Shown here piece after piece: positions 34,198-42,429 of a stretch of 64,000 bases of DNA. The notes under the pieces were generated by a model. The model ran no database searches. It saw nothing but the letters and a program-made list of their open reading frames with translations, and was not told the DNA's origin. Within the stretch, counting starts at the first letter, position 1, and every line of letters begins with the position of its first letter. The position numbers and the translations under genes were made by a program. Source of the stretch: CAVSRC01 sp963785065 (GTDB lineage Bacteria > Pseudomonadota > Alphaproteobacteria > Rhizobiales > Kaistiaceae); assembly GCA_963785065.1 (NCBI GenBank), contig CAWATX010000002.1:558001-622000 (forward strand). The letters run 5' to 3'.

Positions 34198-35151
34198 CTA
34201 CAGCCACTCCGCGACATGCAGCCACACGCCGACGGTGACCACCGCCATGGCGGTGCCCAACGTGATGACGTTGGAGGCAAACGCCTCGCCGGTGCGGAAC
34301 CGGGAAGCCACCAGCCACGCATTGACGCCGGTCGGGCACGCCGCGGTGACGACCAGCGCCTTGGCCCACACCGGCGGCAGCGGGACGACCGTCGCCACGA
34401 CGACGAAGACGATGGCCGGCATGACGACGAGCTTGAGCACGGTGATGATCAGCGCCGGACGGACATTGCCGCTGATGCCGTATTGACGGAGCGTCATGCC
34501 GACGGTGAACAGCGCCACCGTTCCGGCAACGCCAGCGAGCCGGTTCACCACGGTGCCGGCCGGCCCGCCGAGCGGCAGCCCGAGGAGGCGCCATGCAACG
34601 CCGGCGGCGATGCCGATGATGATCGGATTCTTGACTAGCGCCACCGCCGCCGCGCGCAGCGCCGCCGGGGTGTCGTTGTGGGTGGCTATCCCGTCGACCA
34701 CCAGCGCCCGCTCGTTGAGGACAACGCTGACCGCCATCATGACCGGCAGGTTGATGGTGACCAGCACCGCCAGCGCCGCAGCGCCCTGGTCGCCGTAGGC
34801 CAGGATGACCAGCGGCAGGGCAAGCAGCAGCGTGTTGGGGAACGCCGCCGAAACGCCGGCGACCACGCCGCTGCGCGCGTCGCGCCCGAACAGGCGACGC
34901 ACGGCGAGCGTGCCGATGATCCACACGATCGCGAAGCCGATATAGTAGGCGAGCCACAGGTAGAGCGGCGAGCCGCCGGAGAAATCGGCAGTCGCGATGA
35001 TGCGGAAGATGAGCAGCGGGATGGCGATGACAAAGCAGAAATCGCCCAGCACCCGGTCGCTGCCCGCGGGCAGCAGCTTGAGCCATGAGACGGCATAGCC
35101 GATGCCGATCAGCCCGAAGACGGGCAGGACGATGGTGACGATCTGGTTCAA
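34198..35151 (-). CDS. AEC-family (auxin efflux carrier-type) transporter
   Basis: 317 residues with about ten membrane helices in two inverted repeats. The opening IVLPVFGLIGIGYAVSWL and the conserved NLPVMMAVSVV and ACPTGVNAWLVA segments mark the family. Bacterial members carry malonate, malate or other organic acids. The start is next to a receiver-domain gene on the opposite strand, 76 bases away. There is no neighbouring enzyme to suggest a substrate. Confidence 0.88.
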   Translation of the reverse strand: MNQIVTIVLPVFGLIGIGYAVSWLKLLPAGSDRVLGDFCFVIAIPLLIFRIIATADFSGGSPLYLWLAYYIGFAIVWIIGTLAVRRLFGRDARSGVVAGVSAAFPNTLLLALPLVILAYGDQGAAALAVLVTINLPVMMAVSVVLNERALVVDGIATHNDTPAALRAAAVALVKNPIIIGIAAGVAWRLLGLPLGGPAGTVVNRLAGVAGTVALFTVGMTLRQYGISGNVRPALIITVLKLVVMPAIVFVVVATVVPLPPVWAKALVVTAACPTGVNAWLVASRFRTGEAFASNVITLGTAMAVVTVGVWLHVAEWL

Positions 35152-35163
35152 AGCGATTCCAAT

Positions 35164-35178
35164 TTAGGCGATCGTTAA
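35164..35178. promoter_or_regulatory. CtrA-like motif (one mismatch) between AEC and receiver genes
   Basis: TTAG-N7-TTAA in the 76-base divergent promoter region, about 50 bases upstream of the receiver gene. One base differs from the TTAA-N7-TTAA consensus. Confidence 0.3.
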
Positions 35179-35227
35179 GCAAAGCCCGCGATACTTGCCC
35201 TGTCTTGTTGCGTTTGGCGAGAGCGGC

Positions 35228-35671
35228 ATGAGCGACGATCCCATCGTTCGTTTGACGGTCAATGGCCGCCGGCCGCGCGTGGCTGTCGTCGGCGGCAGCC
35301 CGGCCAGCACCATGATTGCCACCGTCCTGGTCGAGCAGTTCGGCTGCGATACGCTGGTCGCCGCCGGCGGCGAGGCGGCACTGGCGCTCATCCGCAACGA
35401 CCCGGCAATCGACCTCATGCTGCTCGATCTCGCCGTTCCCGACATGGACGGCATCGTCGCCGCCCAGTTGATTCGCACGCTCGGCGCCCAGGACACGCTG
35501 CCGATCGTTGCCGTCACCGACAACCGCGAGCGCCTGGCGACGCAGCACGCCCGCGCCGTCGGTTTCAGCGGTGCGGTGATCAAGCCCTACAGCCCGCGCG
35601 AACTCCATGCCGCCATGGAGACGGCGTTCGCCCGCGCGGCCGCCCGGCGGGCGGTGCTCGGCCACGCCTAG
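35228..35671 (+). CDS. Single-domain response-regulator receiver lacking the acidic pair
   Basis: 147 residues from MSDDPIVRL. A CheY-like fold is clear: the phosphoacceptor Asp in LMLLDLAVPDMDG, the Thr in IVAVTDN and the Lys in VIKPYSP. The first strand, where two acidic residues normally coordinate magnesium, reads VAVVGGSPAS with glycines instead. There is no output domain. It may be an atypical receiver or a phosphate sink with altered metal dependence. The stop overlaps the YihY gene tail-to-tail by four bases. Confidence 0.82.
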   Translation: MSDDPIVRLTVNGRRPRVAVVGGSPASTMIATVLVEQFGCDTLVAAGGEAALALIRNDPAIDLMLLDLAVPDMDGIVAAQLIRTLGAQDTLPIVAVTDNRERLATQHARAVGFSGAVIKPYSPRELHAAMETAFARAAARRAVLGHA

Positions 35672-36525
35672 CCGATCGCTCCCTCGCGCAGGCGGCTGAG
35701 GGCGGCGTTGAACTCCGCCCCGAAGAGCAGCAGCACCGCCACCATGTAGAGGAAGAAGATGGCGGTGAAGACGCCGGCCAGGCCGGCATAGGTGGCCGCC
35801 ATGTTGGAGAAGCTCTCCAGATAGATGCGGAACACCCAGGCGGCGACGAACCAGCCGACGAGGGTGAAGACGATGCCCGGCCACAGGCGCGGCCAGGGCG
35901 GCCGCCCGGCGGGTAACCAGACATGGGCCACGCCGAGCGCCACCACCAGCACGAGACCGGCGATCAGCACGCGCACCAGCACCGAGAGCGAGGCAAGCGG
36001 CGCCAGCATCGGCGCGAAGGCGATGAGATCGTTGAGCGCGGTCGTGCCCAGCGCCGCCATCAGCACCAGGCCGAGGCTCGCCACCGCGCCCGCCAGCACC
36101 ATCAGGATGCTCTGCCCGCGGCGGAAGAAGATCGACCGGCGGTCGACGATCCGATAGGCGCGGTTGAGGCCGTTGCGCACCGCCTCGATGCCGTTCGACG
36201 CCAGGTAGACGGTGATGACGGCGGAAACGGTGACCAGGCCGCGATGCTCGGTGGCCAGCACCCGCTGGACCTCCCCGGCGATCGGGCCGGCGACATCCTG
36301 CGGCCATACCGTGAAGAGGACCTCGGCGACCCGGACCGACAGCCCTTCCGCCCCGATGAATCCGGCAAGCGAGGCCACGAAGATCAGGAACGGGAACAGC
36401 GCCATCAGCGCCGACAGGGCGACGTGGCTGGCCATCGCCCAGCCGTCGTCCCACAGGAAGTGGCCAAAGGCGTCGCGGACGACGGCCCAGGCCCTTCCAA
36501 GGGGACCACGCTCACCCTGCACCAT
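35668..36525 (-). CDS. YihY/BrkB-family membrane protein
   Basis: 285 residues from the ATG of MVQGERGPLG; a GTG 15 codons upstream is an alternative. The family pattern is WAMASHVALSALMALFPFLIF in the first helix, then six helices in all, with a central helix region RRGQSILMVLAGAVASLGLVL and the terminal LYMVAVLLLFGAEFNAALS. These inner-membrane proteins were once called ribonuclease BN but have no proven nuclease activity. Function is unknown. Confidence 0.88.
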   Translation of the reverse strand: MVQGERGPLGRAWAVVRDAFGHFLWDDGWAMASHVALSALMALFPFLIFVASLAGFIGAEGLSVRVAEVLFTVWPQDVAGPIAGEVQRVLATEHRGLVTVSAVITVYLASNGIEAVRNGLNRAYRIVDRRSIFFRRGQSILMVLAGAVASLGLVLMAALGTTALNDLIAFAPMLAPLASLSVLVRVLIAGLVLVVALGVAHVWLPAGRPPWPRLWPGIVFTLVGWFVAAWVFRIYLESFSNMAATYAGLAGVFTAIFFLYMVAVLLLFGAEFNAALSRLREGAIG

Positions 36526-36733
36526 GACCCTCGCCCGTTCTCCTGGCTCGGCTGCCGCGTCGGGCACCACCGGATGCGCCTGACCAGTGCCTGCGCTCAG
36601 ACCAGCCGAATCAGCAGCAGCCCAAGCGGTCTTTTGCCGCTCTGGTTAATTACCCCGAACCCCGCAGAGGTGGCCGGATTCAGGTATCCCGGTCAAGTGC
36701 AGGTGAGACCATTCTGCCGCAGGTAACCACCTT

Positions 36734-36780
36734 CCGAGATGCCGATGTCGATGCCCCTTGCATACTATCCGACATCTCGG
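36734..36780 (+). promoter_or_regulatory. Competing hairpins ahead of a short-chain dehydrogenase gene
   Basis: CCGAGATG (36734-36741) can pair with CATCTCGG (36773-36780), while GATGTCG (36744-36750) can pair with CGACATC (36770-36776). The two stems share bases and exclude each other, and the region lies 40-85 bases upstream of the start codon. This could be an operator dyad or an attenuator-like leader. Confidence 0.3.
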
Positions 36781-36820
36781 CCATCTTCCGTAAGCGGCGA
36801 GTGCACTTGGGGGACGACGA

Positions 36821-37738
36821 ATGGTGGATATGAGCCGCCGCGACGCCATCGGCGAGGCGCTGCCTGGCGATATCGCGGGCGCGACGACCGGGCCGAGGAT
36901 GCAGGCGCCGCAGCGGACGATTCTGATAACCGGTTGCTCATCGGGCATTGGCTATCATTGTGCCCACGCCCTTCAGCGGCACGGCGGCTGGCGTGTCTTC
37001 GCCACGTGCCGCCGGCAGGACGACGTCGAGCGCCTCGCCCTCGAGGGTCTTGAGACGCTGCGTCTCGACCTTTCCGACAGCGCTTCCATCGCCGCCGCGG
37101 TCGAAGAGATCCTGCGGCGGACCGGGGGCAAGCTCGACGCATTGTTCAACAACGGTGCCTACAGCCAGCCCGGCGCCTTCGAGGACGTGCCGACCGAGAA
37201 CGTCCGCAAGCTCTTCGAGACCAACTTCTTCGGCTGGTATGAACTGACCCGGCTGATCGTGCCGGTCATGCGCAAGCAGGGCCAAGGCCGCATCGTCAAC
37301 TGCTCCTCGGTGCTCGGCTTCGTCTCGGTGCGCTTCATGGGCGCCTATGCCGCCACCAAGCATGCCGTCGAGGGCTGGACCGATACGTTGCGCCTGGAGC
37401 TCAAGGGCAGCGGCGTCGAGGCGATCATCCTGCAGCCGGGCCCGATCCACACCCGCATGCTCGACAATGCCCGCGGCCATTTCATCGATACTGTCGACGT
37501 GCGCAATTCCTTCTACCGTGGCGACTACGGCCGCGAGCTGAAGAAATATGCCAGCGGCCACCGCACCAACTGGTTCAAGCGCGGACCGGAGGCGGTTGCC
37601 GAAAAACTGTTCCACGCCCTGGAGGACGCGCACCCGCGGCCACGCTATCGCGTCACCATCCCGACGCTGGTCGGTGCCTGGCTGAAGCGGGTGCTCCCCA
37701 CCCGCATCATGGACCGGGTGTTGCTGCAGCAGCGCTGA
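36821..37738 (+). CDS. Short-chain dehydrogenase/reductase (classical SDR, long form)
   Basis: 305 residues. Glycine motif TGCSSGIG, NNGAY in place of NNAG, catalytic Ser in IVNCSSVLG and Tyr-x3-Lys in YAATK. The C-terminal 90 residues extend beyond the core and end with a basic, partly hydrophobic segment. The start is preceded by TGGGGGA at good spacing; a later ATG at MQAPQRTIL (26 codons on) would give a more typical SDR start. It resembles the group acting on steroids, retinol-like alcohols or fatty alcohols, but no substrate can be assigned. Confidence 0.8.
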   Translation: MVDMSRRDAIGEALPGDIAGATTGPRMQAPQRTILITGCSSGIGYHCAHALQRHGGWRVFATCRRQDDVERLALEGLETLRLDLSDSASIAAAVEEILRRTGGKLDALFNNGAYSQPGAFEDVPTENVRKLFETNFFGWYELTRLIVPVMRKQGQGRIVNCSSVLGFVSVRFMGAYAATKHAVEGWTDTLRLELKGSGVEAIILQPGPIHTRMLDNARGHFIDTVDVRNSFYRGDYGRELKKYASGHRTNWFKRGPEAVAEKLFHALEDAHPRPRYRVTIPTLVGAWLKRVLPTRIMDRVLLQQR

Positions 37739-37757
37739 GGCGCGCGGCCCCTGCGCC

Positions 37758-38150
37758 CTACCAACGCGCCAGCTGAGTGATCTGGACGAGGTTGCCGCAA
37801 GTGTCGCCGAGCTGGGCGATGGTCGAGCCGGTGACCTCGGTCGGCGGCATGGTGAACACCCCGCCCTGCGCCGCGATGCGCTCGTGGTCGCCCCTGATGT
37901 CGTCGGTAAAGAACATCACGGCGGGCTGGCCCTTCTCGAACAGGGCCTGCTGATAGGCCTTGGCCGCCGGATTGTCGTTGGCTGCCAGTTGCAGCTCCAT
38001 TCCGTCCGGCTCCTCCGATGACACCACGGTCAGCCAGCGAAATGGCCCGTTGCTGAAGTCGGCCTTCTTCGCGAAACCGAGCACGTCCGTATAGAAACTG
38101 AGGGCCTTGTCCTGATCGTCCACATAGACGCTGGTCAACTTGATCTTCAC
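37758..38150 (-). CDS. VOC-family (glyoxalase-like) protein
   Basis: 130 residues from a GTG start with AAGGA upstream. One vicinal-oxygen-chelate module: VYVDDQDKALSFYTDVLGF at the start and TFGNLVQI-like CGNLVQITQLARW at the end. Members include glyoxalases, dioxygenases and resistance proteins. It is the last gene of a run ArsR - SRPBCC - VOC on the minus strand, an arrangement seen repeatedly in bacteria, so the ArsR protein very probably controls it. The ligand and reaction are unknown. Confidence 0.85.
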   Translation of the reverse strand: MKIKLTSVYVDDQDKALSFYTDVLGFAKKADFSNGPFRWLTVVSSEEPDGMELQLAANDNPAAKAYQQALFEKGQPAVMFFTDDIRGDHERIAAQGGVFTMPPTEVTGSTIAQLGDTCGNLVQITQLARW

Positions 38151-38230
38151 TGGGGAATCCTTCGCTGGTTGGTGAGGCTGTGTGCGCCGGGCCTCGGGCA
38201 GGCCCGGCCTCGAAAGAGCGGCCGGCGCCG

Positions 38231-38641
38231 TCAGTCCATGTGCGCCAGCACCTGCTCCAGGGCGGCGAGGAAGCGCGGCCAGCCGACCTTGGCCCCGCGA
38301 AAATACGGCTCCTGATCCGACCGGAAGCCCACCTGCTCCATGCGCAGGCGCGTGCCCGTATGCGTCGGGGTGAGCGTCCACGTGACGGTGCTTTCGAGAT
38401 CCTTCGTGTCCCACGTGTAGGCGAGCGTCTTTTGCGGCTCGACCGCAAGAACTCGGCAGCTCACCCCTCCCCAATCGGCAGTGAGGCTGAACTCTTGGCC
38501 GACGACCGGCTTGAAGTCGTTCTTCATCAGCCACTCCTCGATCAGGTGCGGTTGCGTCAGCGCACGCCAGATCTTCTCCGGCGGATAAGGAATCTCGCGT
38601 TCGACGATGACGGACCGCGTTTCGGTCTCGGTCTTGCTCAC
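38231..38641 (-). CDS. SRPBCC/AHSA1-type ligand-binding protein
   Basis: 136 residues from a GTG that overlaps the ArsR stop as GTGA. The START/Bet v1-like fold is shown by VEREIPYPPEKIWRALTQP at the start, LIEEWL, and the ending WPRFLAALEQVLAHMD. Such proteins bind hydrophobic small molecules or assist Hsp90. The reading frame continuing upstream through the ArsR gene is an artefact. Translation is tightly coupled to the regulator. Confidence 0.87.
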   Translation of the reverse strand: MSKTETETRSVIVEREIPYPPEKIWRALTQPHLIEEWLMKNDFKPVVGQEFSLTADWGGVSCRVLAVEPQKTLAYTWDTKDLESTVTWTLTPTHTGTRLRMEQVGFRSDQEPYFRGAKVGWPRFLAALEQVLAHMD

Positions 38642-38961
38642 TGGTCCATCCTCCTGAGCAGGTCTTCGAGGCGATCGAACCGGTTCTGCCAGAAGCCGGC
38701 CATGCGGCTCGTCCAGTCGACCAGCGGCGTGAGCGCGCCGAGCTGAGCGCTGTAGTGCGTCTGGCGGCCCGCATGCCGGTCGCGCACCAGCCCAGCGCGC
38801 TTGAGCACGCCGAGGTGCTTGGAGACGGCCGGCTGCGAAATCCCGGCTTCTGCCGTCAAGGCCGCGACCGTCTGGTCGCCCTCCCGGCACAGGCGCTCGA
38901 AGATGGCCCGCCGCGTCGGATCGGCAAGGGCACCGAACAGGATGTCGTGCGGCTGAGGCAT
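38638..38961 (-). CDS. ArsR/SmtB-family transcriptional regulator
   Basis: 107 residues. The winged helix-turn-helix begins FGALADPTRRAIFERL and includes the recognition segment AGISQPAVSKHLGVLKRAGL, split here across the helices. The cysteine ligand box of metal-sensing ArsR proteins is absent, so it belongs to the metal-independent branch usually linked to AHSA1 genes. The protein likely represses its own operon from the inverted repeat just upstream. The next two genes encode the SRPBCC and VOC proteins. Confidence 0.9.
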   Translation of the reverse strand: MPQPHDILFGALADPTRRAIFERLCREGDQTVAALTAEAGISQPAVSKHLGVLKRAGLVRDRHAGRQTHYSAQLGALTPLVDWTSRMAGFWQNRFDRLEDLLRRMDQ

Positions 38962-38966
38962 TAATT

Positions 38967-38984
38967 CATAACTATCCAGTTATG
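38967..38984. promoter_or_regulatory. Probable ArsR operator
   Basis: CATAACT-ATCC-AGTTATG, a perfect seven-base inverted repeat with a four-base spacer, beginning six bases upstream of the ArsR start codon. It is AT-rich, unlike the surrounding DNA. ArsR-family proteins of this branch bind such dyads. A weaker relative, CATACAGCTATG, occurs about 110 bases further upstream. Confidence 0.65.
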
Positions 38985-39154
38985 GGAGAGCCATAGCCGA
39001 AGAGACATAGGTGAGTCAAGAAGGGCAGCGATTGACGCCACAACAGGCCGCCAGCGCTATGGCCAGCACCGGAATTTACATATCCATACAGCTATGTATT
39101 TGGCGTATTTGCCCGGTCCCGGCGCAGCAACCATGGCCGCGGCGCTGGCCGCCA

Positions 39155-39928
39155 TCAGCCCGGCCGGGCGATCATCAGGCCGCCGTCGACGAACCAGGTC
39201 TGCCCGGTGACGTAGGAGGCATCGTCAGAGGCGAGGAAGACGATCACCCCGGCGATCTCCTCCGGCCGCGCCACCCGTCCCATGGGGACCATGTCCTCCG
39301 CCCGGCCGAGCGCCTCCGGGTCGATCTCGAAGGCGGCGTTCATCGGCGTCATCACCGCGCCCGGCCCGACGGCGACCACCCTGATGCCGTCGCGGGCATA
39401 GCGCAGCGCCAGCGTCGCCGTCATGCCGCTGAGCGCCGCCTTGGACATCTGATAGGCGATCGCCTCCGGGAACGGCACCGTCGCGTGGATCGACGAGGTG
39501 GAGATGATCACCCCCGGCTGGCCGACATCGAGGAAATGCTGGATCGCCGCCTGCGAGCACAGGAAGGCGCCGCGCATGTTGACCCCCATCACCCGGTCGA
39601 AATCGGCGATGTGGGTCTCGTGTGGCTCGCTGTCGAGCTTGATGCCGGCATTGTTGACCAGGACATCGAGGCCGCCGAGCAGCTCGACCACACGGGCGAA
39701 CAGCGCATCGACGGCGTCCTCGTCGCCGATATCGGCCGGCGCGAGGACATGCACGCCCTCCGGATTGATCTCGGCCAGCTCGTCGACCAACGCTTCGGCC
39801 GGCTCACGCTCGCCGATGAAGTTGACCGCGACATGGGCGCCCTCCTCGGCGAAACGCAACGCCGTGGCCCGCCCGATGCCCGTCGCCGCCCCGGTGATCA
39901 GAACCCGCTTGCCGTCGAGACCGTGCAT
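39155..39928 (-). CDS. Short-chain dehydrogenase/reductase (glucose 1-dehydrogenase-like)
   Basis: 257 residues. TGAATGIG glycine motif, an acidic-free adenosine pocket (VNFIGER) suggesting NADP preference, NNAGI, and the catalytic set Ser-Tyr-Lys in TSSIH and YQMSK. The ending QTWFVDGG is typical of the glucose/3-oxoacyl reductase branch. Gene start MHGLDGKRVLI has a purine-rich site upstream (GAGGG). It is monocistronic. The exact alcohol or ketone substrate is not evident. Confidence 0.88.
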   Translation of the reverse strand: MHGLDGKRVLITGAATGIGRATALRFAEEGAHVAVNFIGEREPAEALVDELAEINPEGVHVLAPADIGDEDAVDALFARVVELLGGLDVLVNNAGIKLDSEPHETHIADFDRVMGVNMRGAFLCSQAAIQHFLDVGQPGVIISTSSIHATVPFPEAIAYQMSKAALSGMTATLALRYARDGIRVVAVGPGAVMTPMNAAFEIDPEALGRAEDMVPMGRVARPEEIAGVIVFLASDDASYVTGQTWFVDGGLMIARPG

Positions 39929-40082
39929 GAGTCGCCCTCCTGCCGAATCTCAAGGAACGATGCGCCCTCGCCCCGGCGGCGACAAGATGGATCGGGCCCC
40001 CTGCCATGGCGGGCGCCGGTGGAATATGTCTATATGACGGCGAAGTCGGGGGGCTTCGCGCAAGGCCCGGATCTCGTAAAGA

Positions 40083-40274
40083 ATGGCAAGCATTCTCCCC
40101 TATCTCGCCCCGTTCGCCATCGTTCTCGTTGTCGTGGCGCTCTTCGCCGGACTGTTCAACATGGCCCGCGGCGGCTCGCCGAAGACCTCGCAGCTCATCA
40201 TGCGCTGGCGGGTGATCCTGCAACTCGCCGCCATCATCATCATGATGGGCGCCCTCTACCTCGCCTCGCGGTGA
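40083..40274 (+). CDS. HIG1-domain twin-transmembrane protein
   Basis: 63 residues with two membrane helices (about 7-25 and 42-60) joined by a short polar loop NMARGGSPKTSQLIMRWRV. The loop and the following helix fit the HIG1_N family (hypoxia-induced gene 1), whose members associate with cytochrome oxidase complexes in mitochondria and occur in alphaproteobacteria as small stand-alone proteins. It precedes the PduO gene by 65 bases. Ribosome site is weak. Confidence 0.8.
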   Translation: MASILPYLAPFAIVLVVVALFAGLFNMARGGSPKTSQLIMRWRVILQLAAIIIMMGALYLASR

Positions 40275-40339
40275 TGAGAATCGTTGACGCAAGATCGCTC
40301 CGTCGGAATGGTCCCATCTGACGACCAAGGGTTCTAGCC

Positions 40340-40906
40340 ATGGTGGTGCTCAACCGCATCTATACGAAGACCGGCGACGACGGCACCTCGGCGCTGGCCA
40401 CCGGCGAACGGCGGCCGAAATCGGACCTGCGCTTCGAGGCGATCGGCACGGTCGACGAGCTCAACGCCCATGTCGGGCTGGCGCGGTTGCACGCCGCCGC
40501 CCTCGCCGACGACCTCGACGCCATGCTCGGCCGCATCCAGAACGACCTCTTCGACCTCGGCGCCGACCTCGCCTCGCCGGAGAAACCCGGGCGCGAACGG
40601 CTGCGCATGGTCGCCACCCAGGTCGAGCGGCTGGAAGCCGAGATCGACGCGCTCAATGCCCACCTCGCCCCGCTCACCTCCTTCGTGCTGCCTGGCGGCA
40701 CCCCGGCGGCCGCCGCGCTGCACCTCTGCCGCACGGTCGCAAGGCGGGCCGAGCGCCTGGCGGTGGCGCTGGCCGGGCGCGAGCCGGTCAACGGCGAGGC
40801 GACGCGCTACATCAACCGCCTCTCCGATTTCTTCTTCGTCGCCGCGCGTCTCGCCAACGACCGCGGCGCCGGCGACGTTCTGTGGGTCCCCGGCGAAAGC
40901 CGCTGA
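40340..40906 (+). CDS. ATP:cob(I)alamin adenosyltransferase, PduO type
   Basis: 188 residues. It shows the PduO helical bundle signatures: RIYTKTGDDGTSAL at the N-terminus (ATP binding), RFEAIGTVDELNAHVG, and RRAERLA...INRLSDFFFVAARL. The enzyme makes adenosylcobalamin from ATP and reduced cobalamin in the cytosol. No B12 riboswitch is apparent upstream. It is followed after 12 bases by a rhomboid gene and then by etfBA, a common order in Hyphomicrobiales. Confidence 0.92.
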   Translation: MVVLNRIYTKTGDDGTSALATGERRPKSDLRFEAIGTVDELNAHVGLARLHAAALADDLDAMLGRIQNDLFDLGADLASPEKPGRERLRMVATQVERLEAEIDALNAHLAPLTSFVLPGGTPAAAALHLCRTVARRAERLAVALAGREPVNGEATRYINRLSDFFFVAARLANDRGAGDVLWVPGESR

Positions 40907-40918
40907 CAGTCAGGTGCG

Positions 40919-41683
40919 ATGGCCTTCATTCCGCTCTACGACACCAATCCGCTCAGGAACATCCGGCGGCCGTGGGTGGCGTGGGGGCTGATCGTCGTCA
41001 ACATCGTGGTCTATTTCATCGTGGAATCGGGCACCGCCGGCGCGGCAAGCGATGCCTCGGTGATCGCCTTCGGTCTGTTTCCCGCTGTCTTCAGCGGCAT
41101 CGACGTGTCGCGCTCGGCGCTGCCGGACGTGGCGACCCTGATCACCTATTCGTTCCTGCACGCCGATTTCTGGCATCTTGCCGGCAACATGATCTTTCTC
41201 TGGGTGCTTGCCGACAATGTCGAGGATGCCCTCGGCCATGTCCGCTTCCTCGTCTTCTACCTTCTGTGCGCGGCCGGCGCCGGCTACGCCTTCGTGCTCT
41301 CCAATCCGGCCACGACCGGCCCGGTGATCGGTGCCTCGGGCGCCATCGCCGGCACCATCAGCGCCTATCTGATCCTGCATCCCAGGGCCAAGATGTGGGT
41401 GCTCGCCTTCGGCCGCATTCCGCTCAGGCTCTCCGCCGTCTACGTGCTCTCCTTCTGGATCGTGTTCCAGGTCTTCGCCGTCTTCTTCGGCGGCGGTGAG
41501 GGCAACACCGCCTGGTGGTCGCATATCGGCGGCCTCGTCTGTGGCGCCGTGCTGGTGCTGGTCATGCGCCGCCGCAACACGCCACTCTTCGACCGCCAGC
41601 CGGCGAACGCGGCAGTTGACGATTCTCGCGCGCCGCCCATAGGGTCGCCGCCCAGAGAAGAAGCGAAAGGCCCCTGGCAATGA
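40919..41683 (+). CDS. Rhomboid-family intramembrane serine protease
   Basis: 254 residues with six membrane helices. The catalytic Ser is in GASGAIAG and the His in HIGGLVCG, and the L1/HN segment HADFWHLAGNMIFLW is intact, so an active protease is likely. The enzyme cleaves membrane proteins within the bilayer. Its stop overlaps the etfB start as ATGA, tying its translation to that of the electron transfer flavoprotein genes. Confidence 0.9.
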   Translation: MAFIPLYDTNPLRNIRRPWVAWGLIVVNIVVYFIVESGTAGAASDASVIAFGLFPAVFSGIDVSRSALPDVATLITYSFLHADFWHLAGNMIFLWVLADNVEDALGHVRFLVFYLLCAAGAGYAFVLSNPATTGPVIGASGAIAGTISAYLILHPRAKMWVLAFGRIPLRLSAVYVLSFWIVFQVFAVFFGGGEGNTAWWSHIGGLVCGAVLVLVMRRRNTPLFDRQPANAAVDDSRAPPIGSPPREEAKGPWQ

Positions 41684-42429
41684 AGATTCTGGTCGCGGCG
41701 AAGCGCGTCGTCGACGCCAACGTCAAGGTGCGGGTCAAGGCCGACGGCAGCGGCGTCGAGCTTGCCGGCGTCAAGATGGCCATGAACCCGTTCGACGAGG
41801 TGGCGCTGGAGGAGGCGCTGAGGCTGAGGGAAGCCGGCGCGGCTGAGGAGGTGGTGATCATCTCGGTCGGACCGGCGGCCGCCGCCGAGACCATCCGCTC
41901 CGGCCTCGCCATGGGCGCCGACCGCGGCATCCTGGTGAAGACCGACGAGCGCACCGAGCCGCTCGCCGTCGCCAAGGCGCTCAAGGCCGTCGCCGACCAG
42001 GAGAATCCCGGTCTGGTGATCATGGGCAAGCAGGCGATCGACGACGACGCCAACCAGACCGGCCAGATGCTCGCCGCGCTCGCCGGCTGGCCGCAGGCCA
42101 CCTTCGTCTCCAAAATCGCGCTCGACGGCGGCCGCGCCATCGCCACCCGCGAGGTCGACGGCGGGCTGGAGACGGTGTCGCTGTCGCTGCCGGCGGTGAT
42201 CACCGTCGATCTCAGGTTGAACGAACCGCGCTACGCCTCGCTCCCCAACATCATGAGGGCCAAGAAGAAGCCGATCACCGAGATGAGCGCGGCGGACCTC
42301 GGCATCGACCTGGCGCCACGCCTGAGCGTAGTTTCCGTCGCCGAACCGCCGCCACGGCAGAGCGGCCGCAAGGTCGCCGACGTCGCCGAACTCGTCGACA
42401 GGCTGAAGAACGAGGCAAGCGTCCTGTGA
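41680..42429 (+). CDS. etfB: Electron transfer flavoprotein subunit beta
   Basis: 249 residues. It starts MKILVAAKRVVDANVKVRV and carries the AMP-binding signature region LVIMGKQAIDDDANQTGQM and the recognition segment MNPFDEVALEEALRLRE. ETF carries electrons from acyl-CoA and other dehydrogenases to ETF:quinone oxidoreductase. The start overlaps the rhomboid stop, and the end overlaps the etfA start by four bases, so the pair is coordinately translated. Confidence 0.96.
   Translation: MKILVAAKRVVDANVKVRVKADGSGVELAGVKMAMNPFDEVALEEALRLREAGAAEEVVIISVGPAAAAETIRSGLAMGADRGILVKTDERTEPLAVAKALKAVADQENPGLVIMGKQAIDDDANQTGQMLAALAGWPQATFVSKIALDGGRAIATREVDGGLETVSLSLPAVITVDLRLNEPRYASLPNIMRAKKKPITEMSAADLGIDLAPRLSVVSVAEPPPRQSGRKVADVAELVDRLKNEASVL

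Noticed and set aside
34088..36454. A 788-codon minus-strand frame over the receiver, AEC and YihY genes
   Set aside because: Composition is Arg/Gly/His-rich without domains. The AEC and YihY genes in other frames on the same strand have clear family motifs.
40275..40339. Cobalamin riboswitch ahead of the PduO gene
   Set aside because: The gap is 65 bases and has no B12-box-like sequence.
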